NCBI GenBank assembly: GCA_033725935.1 | Contig: MU867080.1 | Location: 492,520-556,519 of the forward strand | DNA length: 64,000 bases | Origin: Cladorrhinum sp. PSN259 | Lineage: Eukaryota > Ascomycota > Sordariomycetes > Sordariales > Podosporaceae | Direction: 5' to 3' | Shown here: positions 1-11,447 of the stretch, piece after piece | Numbering within the stretch: the first letter of the stretch is position 1 | Layout of the letters: every line of letters begins with the position of its first letter | The notes under the pieces: model-generated | Databases searched by the model: none | Seen by the model: only the letters and a program-made list of their open reading frames with translations | Told to the model about the DNA's origin: nothing | Translations under genes and position numbers: made by a program

Positions 1-795
1 AAAGCACCACCCACAATAGGTCCCAGGATAGACGAGATACCAAATACAACACCGAAGAGTCCTTGGAAGAGAGGCCGTTTATGTAAGGGAACTGAGAATA
101 CTATTACGACGATCTAGCAACATCGTTAGCACTCCCTTAACTGATACCAAGTAGCAGGGAACGGCAAAACATACAGTCCCTGACATGATACCCGCAGCAC
201 CAACACCCGCGATCGCCCTTCCAATGATGAAAGCAACGCTGTTCGGCGCAGCACCACATACTGCCGAGCCGACCTCGAATATAATAATGGCAATCAGGAA
301 GGTGATCTTGACCGAAAAAACGACGAACAGCTTGCCAAAGATCAACTGAAAGCCGCAGTTGGTGAGGAGGAAAGCACTGCCGTACCAACCAATGTCCGTC
401 ACCGAGTTGAAATCGTTAGTAATCTCGGGGATGGCGGTCGATATGATCAAGCGGTCCTAAGTGAGAACCAAACATGTATTAGTATACATTATGTGGATGT
501 CATGGCAGTAAGTAAACAAAGCTTGGCAGGGGCACGCCAAGAAGAAAAAAAAGAAAAAGAACCGGGGGGGGTTTTTCAGGACTAAACTCACCAGAGACAC
601 GAGGAACATGCTAACAAAGGTGGCTGAGATAAGGAGAACAAATCGCAACCCAGAGGGGTAGACAATGTCCTCCGTCGCCGTGGTGTTTACTGTCGCGAGC
701 TCTGCAGGTTCAAGTTCGGGTTCGGGTTCCCTTTCGACCTCTCCATCTTTGACGGATGGTATAACTTCGGTTTTTGCCTTCTTTTTGAAAAACAT
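1..795 (-). CDS. MFS multidrug transporter (DHA2/14-TM type), 5' part only
   Basis: Plasma-membrane or vacuolar proton antiporter of the major facilitator superfamily, probably exporting drugs or metabolites. The first 199 residues are visible; the gene continues past the left edge. I read three exons on minus: 795..592, 456..175 and 113..1. The introns are 591..457 (GTGAGT...TTAG) and 174..114 (GTATGT, branch GCTAAC, CTAG). Splicing joins SMFLVSL to DRLIISTAIPEI and SGT to IVVIVFSVPLHKRP. A charged cytosolic N-terminus (about 45 residues, Glu/Pro-rich) precedes TM1. The motif GRAIAGVGAAG and the later GPIVGG are typical of DHA pumps. It is a paralogue of the pump at 46-48 kb, and its first intron sits at the same place, just after the SL in the first transmembrane region. 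Substrate unknown. Confidence 0.85.
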
Positions 796-2006
796 TCTGG
801 GCGATCAAGTTGAGGCGTCTGTTGAGGTCGCGAAAATAAAATAAAAACAGGTTAAGTTGGTGTAAGTGACGGAGAGTCCACGGGTGAGAAGAGACAAGCA
901 GGAGACACCGGATGAGCAGCGTTTGTCGGTCCTGGTGAACGGTTTGTTCAAGAGCGACTGACTAGGAAGGTATGCGGAGAATGTGTCCCAAATAGGAAAT
1001 TTCCAGATTGGAAGTTAAGACAAGCAATTGCCAAAGATATGGAGGGACACTGAGCTATTGGGCACGGCAGAGGGGAGCACAAGAACAACGAAGGCAAATG
1101 GGATCGAGGGTCTTTATGTCACTTGGCGAGGATTGTTCGATTCACGCTTCTCCCGCGTTCGTGCGCATTTCGCATACAATCTCCCCCTTGTTCATCCCTC
1201 GTAGGATACTCAAGCCCAACGCTTCGCATTTCCGAGTTCCCGGAGCCGCACGTCCTGCTGGACAAGAGAGCCGGCAGGCTGGAATGGGAAAGTTGGTCTC
1301 GGGGGGTAGGACGTCAGTATCGGTTGCTGAGACCCTTGAAGCACCCGACGATCTGACCAATACCGTGAGAGCATTCGGCACAACCAGAGTTGCGGCTTCG
1401 TCAGCAGGCCTGCACCGGATTTAACAAACGCACAGTGATTGCTTTCTCAGATGTCGGAGCTCGCAGTTCTTGGCGACCGATCAAGTTGCATATTTTCCCG
1501 GCAGGATCTTGCTTCCCTTGCTCATACCTTTTTTTAGTGTATTTGGATGCTGGATGGCGCCAAAGAGAGAGCAACAACACGAGATCAAATACCGGCCGTT
1601 GCAGAAGGATCTTCAATGTGACTATGTAATAACGGTCTTGGGTCACCCACTGCAGTCTGTAACCGAATGACAGCTTTGTTGCCCATGTGAGTCACTGCGT
1701 GCACCGCATTTTCATTCTTACAGATTGGGAAAACAATGTCGGCTGTCGTCCTGGTATGTGGGTGATCTGAGACTCCCCAAACCTCAGTTTTATTTTGGTG
1801 ACACGGCGTGCATTGCTCAGTCACCCTAACGTAAAAAACCCAACCCTCGCTTTCCAATCCAGAAAACAGGCCAACAACCGAGTACGCCTGCTTTGTTGAA
1901 AGCAAAAAAGAGAAAGTCGTCAAATCGTAAGAGTGAAGAGTTAATGATAATGACACTAGCCGACCAGGTTCGCGGCATTACCCCTGGTCGCCCCTGTCCA
2001 ACTACC
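796..2006. other. intergenic, MFS promoter and regulator 3' flank
   Basis: About 1.2 kb between two minus-strand genes. It must hold the promoter of the left-edge MFS pump and the 3' untranslated region of the zinc-cluster regulator. Open frames of up to 138 codons occur at 1008-1424, but they have no recognisable motif, overlap each other on both strands and lack splice-consistent extensions. I see no RNA gene. Confidence 0.6.
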
Positions 2007-4297
2007 CTACCATTCCACCGATGGACCCATCCCATTCATCCCAAACGGCCCAAACGATGACGACGATGGCTCGATATTGGGTATAACATTGCTGCCAAAC
2101 ATATCCCAATCGAGATACCCCAAGTACCCGTCAAGACCGCCATCCTGAACTACCGGGTTAAATCCAGTCGCCAGACTGGCGGGCGTGTAAGGATCAGGCG
2201 GTGTCGGCTCGGATCTGTAATCATCATCCGGGAAGCTGGCCCGCAACTTGTCAACGTAGAAGGGAGCCTCGGGAAGCTGACCGGTCCGCGCCAACAGAGC
2301 CTCCTCTCTCTTCCTCCAAGCCTTAAGAATGAAGACTGCGAGAGCAGCGTGCACTTTGCTGGTCGTCTCAAACAGCTCCGGATGAAAGGTGTAAACCACC
2401 TCGACCTGTCTCCAAGCACGATCCGCCAGGATTCCTTCGGTGCGGTGGCACAACTGCCCGGCCATGTACATGAAGATGTCAAGTTGAAAATGCAGAAGAG
2501 AAAACCACATGAATCCCTTGTCCTTGGTCGACATGTAGTTTGCCTCATTATGCTCAAGGGTGCATACAGCCACCTTGAACGTATTGTCTTTTTGCGTCAG
2601 AATCTCGCGGTCCAGTTCTGTCTGTTGTCTCGGGAACTTGATGAGCTCTGTAAACTTGCGTATAATGTGTTCTCGCATTGTGATAGCCATCTGGTGTACC
2701 GGACCTGCCATAGGATCACAATACTTGTCCAGGATTTCGAGAAGGTCCTTGGCTAATTTCTCAATATGCTGCCTGCATTCGTTGATTTGCTCTTCTGGGA
2801 TATTAGTTGAGGCGGGGTTTCCTTGTTCTTCCAGCAGAGCTATTGTTTCGAAACCCGGCGTCTCGATGAGGAATTGGCCGAACTTGTTATTCAACATGCA
2901 AAATATCATCTCGGTGGGCCCTTCCCGGTCCTGGAACGGCTCCGTAGCTGATGGGAAAATGTCGGCGTCATTAAGATTCTTGGGAATTTTTGTGTCCCAA
3001 CCTCGGGGGAGAAAAGCATGACTGAGACCAGAATAGAGGGCGTATTTTGAATCTACCATGATGATAGCCCACCAAAGCCGCCGTCGCATTTCGGCCTCGA
3101 ACGGTGAAAGGCCAAGGAGCTCGCCGTCGCGGTGCAAACCCATTTTCTGAGCAATTCGAATAACTACACCATTGAGAATCCAGGCGGCATGTCGATTATA
3201 GCGGCCTTGAAGAGATATCTAATCGGCTTGTCAGTACGGAACCAAAGGTGAGACGAGAGATGGATTCGTACCAAATAGATCACGATAGCCTGGAGAGTTA
3301 CCAGGTCGTGCGACTTGAGGAATCCCATTCTAATCAGACATAGCCGCACTCCTGTCGAATATCTATGTAGCGCATCTTCTCTCGAGTATCCCAATATTCC
3401 CTGGCACTCATCCGGTGTGAGAGACACAACTGCCATCACGAATATCGAAAACAACAGGGCCTCGACGTTCTTGGGTAAGGTCTGTGGGCCGTTTACAGCC
3501 TCGGCGAGGTGAGGCTGTACGCTCGGGACGTGAATAACTTTAGTTAGTGGGTTGACTCTGTCGAGATAAACTTGCCATAGGCGAATGACGTGTGGAGCAC
3601 TTGGCCAAAGACTCTCAACATTGACGTTTGGAGAATCGCCACCTAGTACTAGGTCCGAATTATCATCGGGGGTCATGGCATCGGGTGAGAACTCGTCGTT
3701 ATCCTCAGAATCAACAATCTCCCTCATCGCTCGAAGCTGTCGCATGTTCCATGTGAGCACACCTTGCGTCGTTTCTTAAATTTTGAGGGCAAGATTCCAC
3801 CAACCTCATCATAAACAGTACCTAACAAAGGGTTATCCATGAACCGCATGCCTCCATCTTCCTTGATTAGCTTCGGTGTTGGCTGCCATTTTTGATAGTT
3901 TTCTTCGTGGGTGCTTGCATGAGATTGCCGGGGCGTGACAGGTCCGTCTGGCTTCTCATTCGCATATTCTTTAAGAAGCTCCTCGCACCGAGCCAGTCTC
4001 TCCTGAAGATCCTGATTAGGCCTTCTTCGTTTTCGCGCCGGGGCGGGAGTGCTTGGAGTGCACTTGACGTTCGCCTTTTAAGGGACGGTCAGCTCGACGC
4101 GCTAGGTGAACAGATTCAGTCGCCTTGTTCTTGCTTACTTTGGTGCAGTTGGCACAGGGGAAGTTCCTGTCGCATTTGATCTTGCGATGCTGGCAGAGGA
4201 CACAGGCAAGGATCCGTGTGGGCTTGTGAACCCCGGGGTGTGCGATGGTAGAGACGGGGCCGGAAACTTGGGAACTGGCTGTAGACGAGGATGCCAT
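2007..4297 (-). CDS. Zn2Cys6 transcription factor with fungal-specific TF domain
   Basis: Nuclear DNA-binding regulator of the Gal4-type binuclear zinc family; target genes unknown. Four exons on minus: 4297..4139, 4074..3805, 3736..3272 and 3218..2007 give 701 residues. Introns are 4138..4075, 3804..3737 and 3271..3219, all GT-AG with CTGAC/CTCAC branch-like sites. The start at 4297 has an excellent context (GCCGCCATGG). The cluster has Cys at 32, 35, 42, 48, 51 and 58 (C-x2-C-x6-C-x5-C-x2-C-x6-C), and the first intron falls between the fifth and sixth Cys. A basic stretch and a short coiled coil (about residues 67-85) follow. A fungal_trans middle region (about 190-420) carries the typical motifs YNRHAAWILNG and AEMRRRLWW. 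The C-terminus is Gly/Pro/Ser-rich. The neighbouring MFS pump on the same strand may be a target, but that is inference only. Confidence 0.9.
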
Positions 4298-6672
4298 GGC
4301 GGCAATCACAATGTGCAAAACAGCCCGTCGGGATCGGGAAATAGGCAGGAAGGATAAGGGACAATGACAAAAAGATTCGGAAGTGGCGGGTTTGGGTTGA
4401 GACTAGCCTAGCATGACGCCGTCCCCAGCATATATAAAACGCGGCTCCCCGGTTTCACTGGCTATAAATATTTAAGCTTCAATCACGCCAGGTGGGTTCC
4501 TCTGCTCTGTGTGAAAGAATGAGCCCGGAGGGGCAGACACGACGCTCAGGGAGCGGAATGCTTGGAGGGACGGATGTGTAAATGGAGGGTGGGGTGAGCA
4601 AAACTGGGTGGGTGCAGGTTGTCCAGAACACTGGGTATCCAAGGTTGTATGTTTCGATGTACCGTGTCGAAGCTGGTGAGGACGGGGAGTTGGTTGAATC
4701 CGTTTGTTTTGTCGCACGGGGGATATACCTGAATAGGGTAGTTGTAGTATGTTACCGTTTTCGTTTTCGCCAAAGAGTTCCGAACTCGAAACCAGGGAGG
4801 AACTGAGAGAAACCAGGCAGTGTTGGTCAAAATTCCAACAAAGCAATTCTGCCCAGGATGACAAGTAATCCGTGGTGAAGGTCAGGTGGAAGGATTTGAG
4901 GCTGGCGGTTTTTGTCAGCTTAAGTCCATTGCGTCCGAGACTCATGTCAGTTCGTACTACACAGTGCAATCAGAGCGCCTTTTTAACCCGACACAAACTT
5001 GTTATATGAAAAGTCGGGTTTGTTCCGAAGACATCTTTAAAAGTGAATGTGAAATAAGGTATGGAACCAAAGCGAAAGCGAGAGCCAAGTCCTGTCTCTT
5101 TCAGGTGCAAGTGGACGGGAGGGGGGGGGATACCCGCAGGGTTCTCACTGATGCAGAGGCGGCAGGGAAGGACCAGACACCGAACGGTCGGGGTAATGTG
5201 GTGGGGCGTTGGAGATTTTAGGGCAATGAATCACTGAATGAATGGAAGACAGCAGACCTCCCGTCATGAACGTCCAGTGGGTGTGGCACCTCCCATCATT
5301 TTCAGGCACGTTCATCATGAGAACTCCCGCGCCCAGGTCCACGGGAAGCATTTGATCCGCGGAGTGCCATACGAATGAAAGTTATGCATATCATGTTATG
5401 GTATCCACAAGTGGAAAATATGTCCCCATGTTGTTGGCCTACGTAATGATGTCTTGCGGTGTTCTTTCGGGGGGTTCTTTCGCCGTCCTTCTTTGGTGGA
5501 CCCGGCAACAAACCTGAAAGTCGGAGATCGGTACGGATATCTCTCCGATGCACACCTGGCCGTGGAAGCTTTTGCATCGCAAGTCGATTTAAAAGGGGGA
5601 ATGTGCTGCTTCATTGGACCAAAAAATCTCCGAATGGAGCTTTGGTGGACTTCCGCCCGATTGATAAGAGGAACTGGGGTAAGGGGGTAAAGCCGAGCGT
5701 TTAAATACGCGTATAAACTGTATAAAACGCGGACGGAAGCAAATGCCTTGCCCCTCAGGGCTTGTGCAATGAGATGAGATGGAAGGAATTTCTGGTTTAC
5801 ATACTTAGCTGCTCTTGGGCAGTCGTATATGTAGGTATGTACGGAATACTGTACCGTACAGCTCAGGCGTCCAATGCTTGGTAACATGACTGTCTTATTA
5901 AATCCAGCCGCAAACAGTCGAGAATCAGCAGTCGGGAACATTCAAACTTCCTCAACGGGAGTGCCCTGATAGATTCAACGCGAAGAAGCTGGAACCTGTG
6001 GCTCTGCATATCCCTCATGGCACATAGACTTGACACATCCCATCTCGGCAAAATCAACAAAATTAACCTGCTTACCTACATGTCGAAAAAGCCCGCGAAC
6101 TCGCAGTACATGGCCAATAGACTCAGATATTCAGGTTTCGTTCGGAACATTTCATGTGATCGTCGAGATTCCAGACATTGTCATTCCACTCGGCCCGTTC
6201 CATGACAGGACGCTTGTGTGTGTTTCGATTAAATTGAAAGCTATAAAAATAGTAGGTGGCTGCCTCCCAAACCCCCACCTTGAGTCAACAACCTTTGAAA
6301 AGCCTGAGGGACTCCGGTGGAATCGGTAATTGTGAAGAATCTCAGGATGCCCAACGGGCACGTGCCACAGCCCGAATCCCCGGGTCTGTATTTTGGTATT
6401 TGCCCTGTGCCCGGTGGGTCGACACGGCACTCAGCACCCGGGACGGGGAGCTGGTGCGCCGGAGAGAGCGCTGCCGGCCGGCTGGAGGGTGCCAATTCGT
6501 CAATTGCCCAGAAACCCCACTAAAATTTTGATACCGCCACTAACCATGGAGATATTTGCAATCGTGCTCCGATAACGCACCCCAGGCCATCCCTCCCTTT
6601 GCTCATTGAGGATCGTCTCGACAACTCTCCAGACATTCTGAGTGTATATGGTAGTTACTCAACCAAGCTATC
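4298..6672. other. intergenic, divergent promoters of TF and LYS4
   Basis: About 2.4 kb between the start of the zinc-cluster gene (minus) and LYS4 (plus). I find no convincing gene; the open frames are short and overlap on both strands. It contains a 12-bp TATA-like word present twice (4433-4444 and 5721-5732) and a Gcn4/CPC1-type site at 6281. Confidence 0.6.
6281..6287. promoter_or_regulatory. Gcn4/CPC1-type site TGAGTCA upstream of LYS4
   Basis: The heptamer TGAGTCA matches the TGA(C/G)TCA consensus of Gcn4/CPC-1/CpcA, the bZIP regulator of amino-acid biosynthesis. It lies 386 bp upstream of the LYS4 start codon, and lysine genes are classic cross-pathway targets. A single seven-base match is weak on its own. 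Confidence 0.4.
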
Positions 6673-9082
6673 ATGTTTGCGCCTGTGGTATGTTATGTCT
6701 TAGGTGCCCTTCTCGGTTGTGTCTATTTTTAACAACTAACAATCAACCCGCCTTTAGAGAAGAAGCCTGGCACAGGCCGCAAGCCGCGGGAGTCGGCAGG
6801 CCCTCATCGTCGCGAGGAGTCAGAGGACAGCAATTCTTAGGCCACGGCTCGCAGCCTACAGCACAACACCACGTCTCCGCCAGGAGGCTTTCCATACACA
6901 AATCGAGAATGCCCGTCCAACGTCCTCCATCCCAACGCCCAGCAAGAGCGGCGCACCTCAGGCCCCCCAGACCCTGACCGAGAAGATCGTCCAGCGATAT
7001 TCAGTCGGCCTTGCGCCAGGAAAGGTTGTCAAGTCTGGTGACTATGTGACACTGGCACCACACCACTGCATGACCCACGACAATTCATGGCCCGTTGCCA
7101 TGAAGTTCATGTCGATTGGCGCATCCAAGATCCACGACAATAAGCAGATTGTTATGACCTTGGACCACGATGTACAGAATAAGAGCGAGACCAACTTGAA
7201 GAAGTACCGTCAGATCGAAGAATTTGCAAAGAAGCATGGTGTTGACTTTTACCCCGCGGGCCGGGGTATCGGCCATCAGATCATGGTTGAGGAGGGTTAT
7301 GCCTGGCCAGGGACCGTGACCGTTGCTTCTGACTCACACAGCAATATGTATGGTGGTGTGGGTTGCTTGGGAACCCCTATGGTGAGAACTGATGCGGCCA
7401 GCATCTGGGCTACTGGAAGGACGTGGTGGCAGATTCCCCCAATTGCCAAGGTGACCTTCACCGGAGTTCTTCCCCCTGGAGTCACCGGCAAGGATGTGAT
7501 CGTCGCTCTTTGCGGCCTTTTTAACAATGATGACGTCCTAAACCATGCCATCGAGTTTACCGGCTCCGAGCAGACCATGAGCAGCATTCCGGTCGATGAT
7601 CGCCTCGCCATCGCCAATATGACCACCGAGTGGGGTGCCCTGAGTGGCTTGTTCCCAATTGATTCAGTTTTGCAGTCATGGCTCAGGACCAAGGCCACCC
7701 TCTCTGCTATGTACGGCGGTGAAGGCTCAAAGGTCAATTTCACCCACGAGAAGGTCGAGGACTTGATCAACAACCAGCTGACGGCTGACCCTGGCGCCAC
7801 CTATGCCAAATCTCTCTACCTGAATCTGTCGACTCTTTCTCCATTCGTTGCTGGACCCAACTCGGTCAAGGTTGCCACGCCCCTTAAGGACCTTGAGGTA
7901 CAGAACATCAAGCTCAACAAGGCTTATCTGGTCTCTTGCACAAACTCTCGCGCCTCGGATATTGCTGCTGCAGCCAAAGTTTTCAAGGAAGCCTCCAAGG
8001 ATGGTGTCATTCCCAAGGTTGCGGAAGGAGTGAAGTTCTACATTGCTGCCGCGTCGACTCTCGAGCAAGCGGCGGCTGAAGAGGCTGGAGACTGGCAGGT
8101 GCTTCTTGCTGCTGGTGCTGAGCCGCTCCCTGCCGGCTGCGGGCCATGCATCGGTCTCGGAACCGGTCTGCTTGAGCCCGGCGAGGTTGGTATTAGCGCC
8201 AGCAACCGTAACTTCAAGGGTCGTATGGGTTCTACCGAAGCTAAGGCTTACCTCGCTAGTCCTGAGGTCGTAGCAGCCAGCGCCCTCAAGGGCAAGATTG
8301 CCGGACCCGGATGGTACCAGAAGCCTGAAGGCGTGGAGAAGGTCATCATCGGCGAGGGCAACGGAGATCACATCCAAGACAAGGCTCTCAGCATCGAGGA
8401 TGCTCTCGACCAAATCATTGCACAGGCCGACAGCTTGATTGCGAACGCCGAGAAGGAGTTCTCTGGCGATTCAGCTGAGGCTGCTGCCGAGACCGAGGGC
8501 GAGGAGACCCTGACTGAGATCCTTCCCGGATTCCCTGAGAAGATTGAAGGTGAGATCGTCTTCTGCGATGCAGACAACATCAACACCGATGGAATTTACC
8601 CCGGCAAGTATACCTACCAGGATAACGTCTCTGTTGAGAAGATGGCCGAGGTGTGCATGGAGAACTATGACCAGAGCTTCGGCAAGGTTGCGCACGAGGG
8701 CGATATTCTTGTAACTGGCTTCAACTTTGGCTGCGGTAGTTCGCGTGAGCAGGCTGCTACCGCTATTCTGGCCAAGAAAATCCCTCTCGTTGTCGCCGGG
8801 AGCTTCGGCAACATTTTCAGCCGCAACAGCATCAACAATGCTCTTATGGGCGTGGAGGTGCCTCGCCTTGTACAGAAACTTAGGGAGACGTTTGGTGAGA
8901 AGGTGCCCACCAGGCGCACTGGCTGGAAGCTGGTGTGGGACGTGAGGAGAAGTAAGGTGGTTGTAACCGAGGGCGATGGAAAAACTTGGAGCCAGAAGGT
9001 TGGCGAGCTCCCACCAAACGTTCAGGAGATTATCGCCCGTGGCGGCTTGGAGAAGTGGGTGAAGAGCCAGATTGAGGCTTGA
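6673..9082 (+). CDS. LYS4: homoaconitase, mitochondrial
   Basis: Converts homoaconitate to homoisocitrate in the alpha-aminoadipate lysine pathway, in the mitochondrial matrix, using a [4Fe-4S] cluster. Two exons (6673..6687 and 6758..9082) encode 779 residues, the usual length for LYS4/lysF. The intron 6688..6757 has a GTATGT donor, an ACTAAC branch and a TTTAG acceptor. The first exon encodes only five residues (MFAPV). The first ~60 residues are Arg/Ala/Ser-rich and look like a mitochondrial presequence. The catalytic half begins near residue 75. Cluster-ligand cysteines are visible in SCTNSR (about 399) and CGPC (about 466 and 469). The swivel domain with FGCGSSREQA follows near residue 660. 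Homoaconitase rather than aconitase is indicated by MTHDNSWPV and the overall length. An out-of-frame upstream ATG at 6648 overlaps the start. A Gcn4-type site lies upstream. Confidence 0.95.
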
Positions 9083-9305
9083 GCCTGATGTTGTATGTTT
9101 GTTTTATTTTGAGGGTTTTATTATTGGTGTGTGGTTTGTTTTCATTTCGTGTATATAGCGTTGTCCGTGCCCTCTGTTTACAGGATACCACTGTTGCGAT
9201 GGCGGGCGCACAAAAATGGATTGAGGTGGCTATCATCTGGCAGAGAAAAAATCGTTTGCAAGATATAGAAAATATGCCATAATAGAGAGACTTATGAAAA
9301 CTATA
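9083..9305. other. convergent 3' flanks of LYS4 and MOD5
   Basis: Two hundred and twenty-three AT-rich bases between convergent stop codons. They hold both 3' untranslated regions and no further gene. Confidence 0.6.
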
Positions 9306-10927
9306 TCACGATATATGTGCTTGATTTTCTAATGATGCTGACGACTGGGCCTCGGGAGTCACGGGTTTTTGCACCGAAGTGGAAACTACTGCTGCCGTCG
9401 CCGTCTCTTGGGCCTTGTCTTCGGCTTTGACAAGCGCCCGAGGTCCACGAAAGCGCTCTGAGACTAATGCCCTCTTCTTAGACGCCCGGACAGCTTTGGC
9501 ATGCTTCCTGCTCGCAATATGCTCCTGCCACAACGCTTCTGTCAGTGCAGTCTTCTTGCACACTTCGCATGTCTTGCGACAAGGGATCTCCTGGCGGCTG
9601 CCTTTTTCGAGAGCTTCAGTTAGTACCTGTCGAGCCGTCTCTGAGACATCGACTGGTTCGGGCAATGCTTCCTCTGCCAGGAACTTTCTTGCCAGCTCGA
9701 CACCTTTGGCCAGTACCTCTTCGTTCCAATTCTGGACATTTGAGCTGTCAAGAAGATAAAACGTATCCAGCAGCCTCTCTTCTTGAAGATCCAAGATGGT
9801 TTTTCTCCTCATCCAACGGACCTGATACTTGGCATACTGATGAGTCGCCGTTTTCGTGTCCTCAATCCCACGTTCCTTGAGCTTTGCCAAAGTAGGATTG
9901 TCAGGTGTTTCTTTGAGAGCACGCAGATACGGCTCAAACTGCCGGAACCCTATCGACTGCCATATACCCTTCGACAAGTCAACGGTCTCACCAGAGGATG
10001 TTCTCTTTTGAAGATAGTCATAGACCTCTGCCGTCTCACTAAGAAGGCCTCTTTGAACCATTTTGTCCACGCGCTTGTCTAGCCGCTCGTTCAGTAGATC
10101 TCGTTGAGCATACAGCCAGAATATCAGCACCTCGCCGAGGCTTGGGTTGCGTGTCGTTGTATTAGAGGAAGCCCACTTGGACTCTTTTCGCGCTCGCTGC
10201 TCCGCATAGATATCTGATGCGCGCCGGCCCGTGCCGAAATAGATCTCCAGCGAATTTCGAATCTTGCGGACATCGTTGGGCTGCCAGCGATCTGCCATGA
10301 CGGGATCTACTTCGCGCAGCTTTGCGAGCATGGCTTCTGGAGATCCCATGAGGACGGGATACTTCGCCGCAAGCTCTTCCCGAGTAGAGTGCAAGGCCTC
10401 AAGTGCGGACTGCTGCTGCTCCTCCACCAGCTTGTCATCGAGTAGCAAGCTGTCCAAGTAATAAGATGAGCCACCAACCACAATCGGCATCTTGCCACGA
10501 GCACGAATTTCGGAGATAATACTGATGGCTTCTGACTTAAACTTTGTCACAAACCAGGGGTCATCTTCAAGCTCGATGTTGCCGAGTAGATGATGCTGAA
10601 TCCCCTTTTGCTCCTCGACTGAGATCTTGTTGGTTATGACGGGGAGGCCTTTATACATTTGCATGGCATCGGCGTTGATAACCTCGCCGTTGAATCGCCT
10701 AGCCAACTCAACAGCGAGCTAGACGGCTGTTGTCAATAAAATCCAACTCATCAATGCCAAGTATAAGACTACACAGCACTTACATCCGACTTGCCGGTAC
10801 CGGTTGACCCATAGATAATGATTAGAGGCTTCATTTTCTTGATGATTGGTTTTGGTAATCGGACTTTCTGAAAGACAAGAGGTTGCGCAAGACGAGACAG
10901 ACACCTTAGAAACATTGGCTGATGCAT
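9306..10927 (-). CDS. MOD5: tRNA dimethylallyltransferase (isopentenyltransferase)
   Basis: Transfers dimethylallyl from DMAPP to A37 of tRNAs that read UNN codons. Two exons on minus (10927..10784 and 10718..9306) give 518 residues from the first ATG; intron 10783..10719 has a GTAAGT donor and CTAG acceptor. The P-loop GSTGTGKSD (40-48) is split from the rest by the intron. Family motifs VINADAMQMYKG and VVGGSSYYLDSLL follow. A C-terminal C2H2 finger (C432, C435, H448, H454) is typical of eukaryotic MOD5 enzymes. Three in-frame ATGs exist: 10927, 10915 and 10834 (Met32). A TGA stands directly before the first. Residues 1-31 have seven Arg/Lys and no Asp/Glu, like a mitochondrial presequence. 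The first two ATGs have poor contexts and the third has A at -3, so leaky scanning could give mitochondrial and cytosolic/nuclear forms, as known for yeast MOD5. Confidence 0.93.
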
Positions 10928-11447
10928 TCAGGCCTCTTTTCTTCCAGTGCCCAAAATATGAATTCGGGCCTTGGATGAAAGTCTCACGAACAGGGGAGCT
11001 GCGTGAATTGGAGAACCTTGGCTGGCTGCAAGTGGAGCTGGTAGGAGTATCCTTGGCGTTGGGGAAAGCTGGCAGCTCCACGCCGCAGCCGCAGCCGGAG
11101 CAACCCGCACCTGAAGCACAACGAAGCACGGAGCACCCGTGCACGTTGTGGGCTGGAACACAAGAGCGATTGGACTGGTCAGGGGTCACGTGTGGGGCCC
11201 ATCCGTTGGACCCATTTCGAAATTGGACACATCACAGAATAACTTTTGAAGCCAGATCTTCAGGGAGTGGCTTCCACATCTGCCTCATAACCTACCCATC
11301 CATTGTCTCGTCTTCTCTTCTTCCCCTCAATTGTGCCGGCAACACTCGTATTTCGCCAGAGTCGTTGTCGCACTTCGGCCATTCCTTTTCTTCTGGATGA
11401 TTTACTAATTTGGTTTTTCTGATTTCGCCCACACAAGATCGCCCACC
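10928..11447. promoter_or_regulatory. shared divergent promoter MOD5/SEC61
   Basis: A 520-bp interval separates the head-to-head starts of MOD5 (minus) and SEC61 (plus). It contains a CACGTG E-box at 11187-11192 inside TCACGTGT, and pyrimidine-rich sequence before SEC61. I see no separate gene. Confidence 0.5.

Noticed and set aside
1008..1424. 138-codon open frame on plus
   Set aside because: No motif, overlapped by frames on both strands, Arg/Ser-rich shadow composition and no splice-supported extension.
5396..5941. 181-codon frame on minus in the LYS4 upstream region
   Set aside because: No motif or plausible fold, overlapped by several other frames, and it runs through promoter-like sequence with TATA words.
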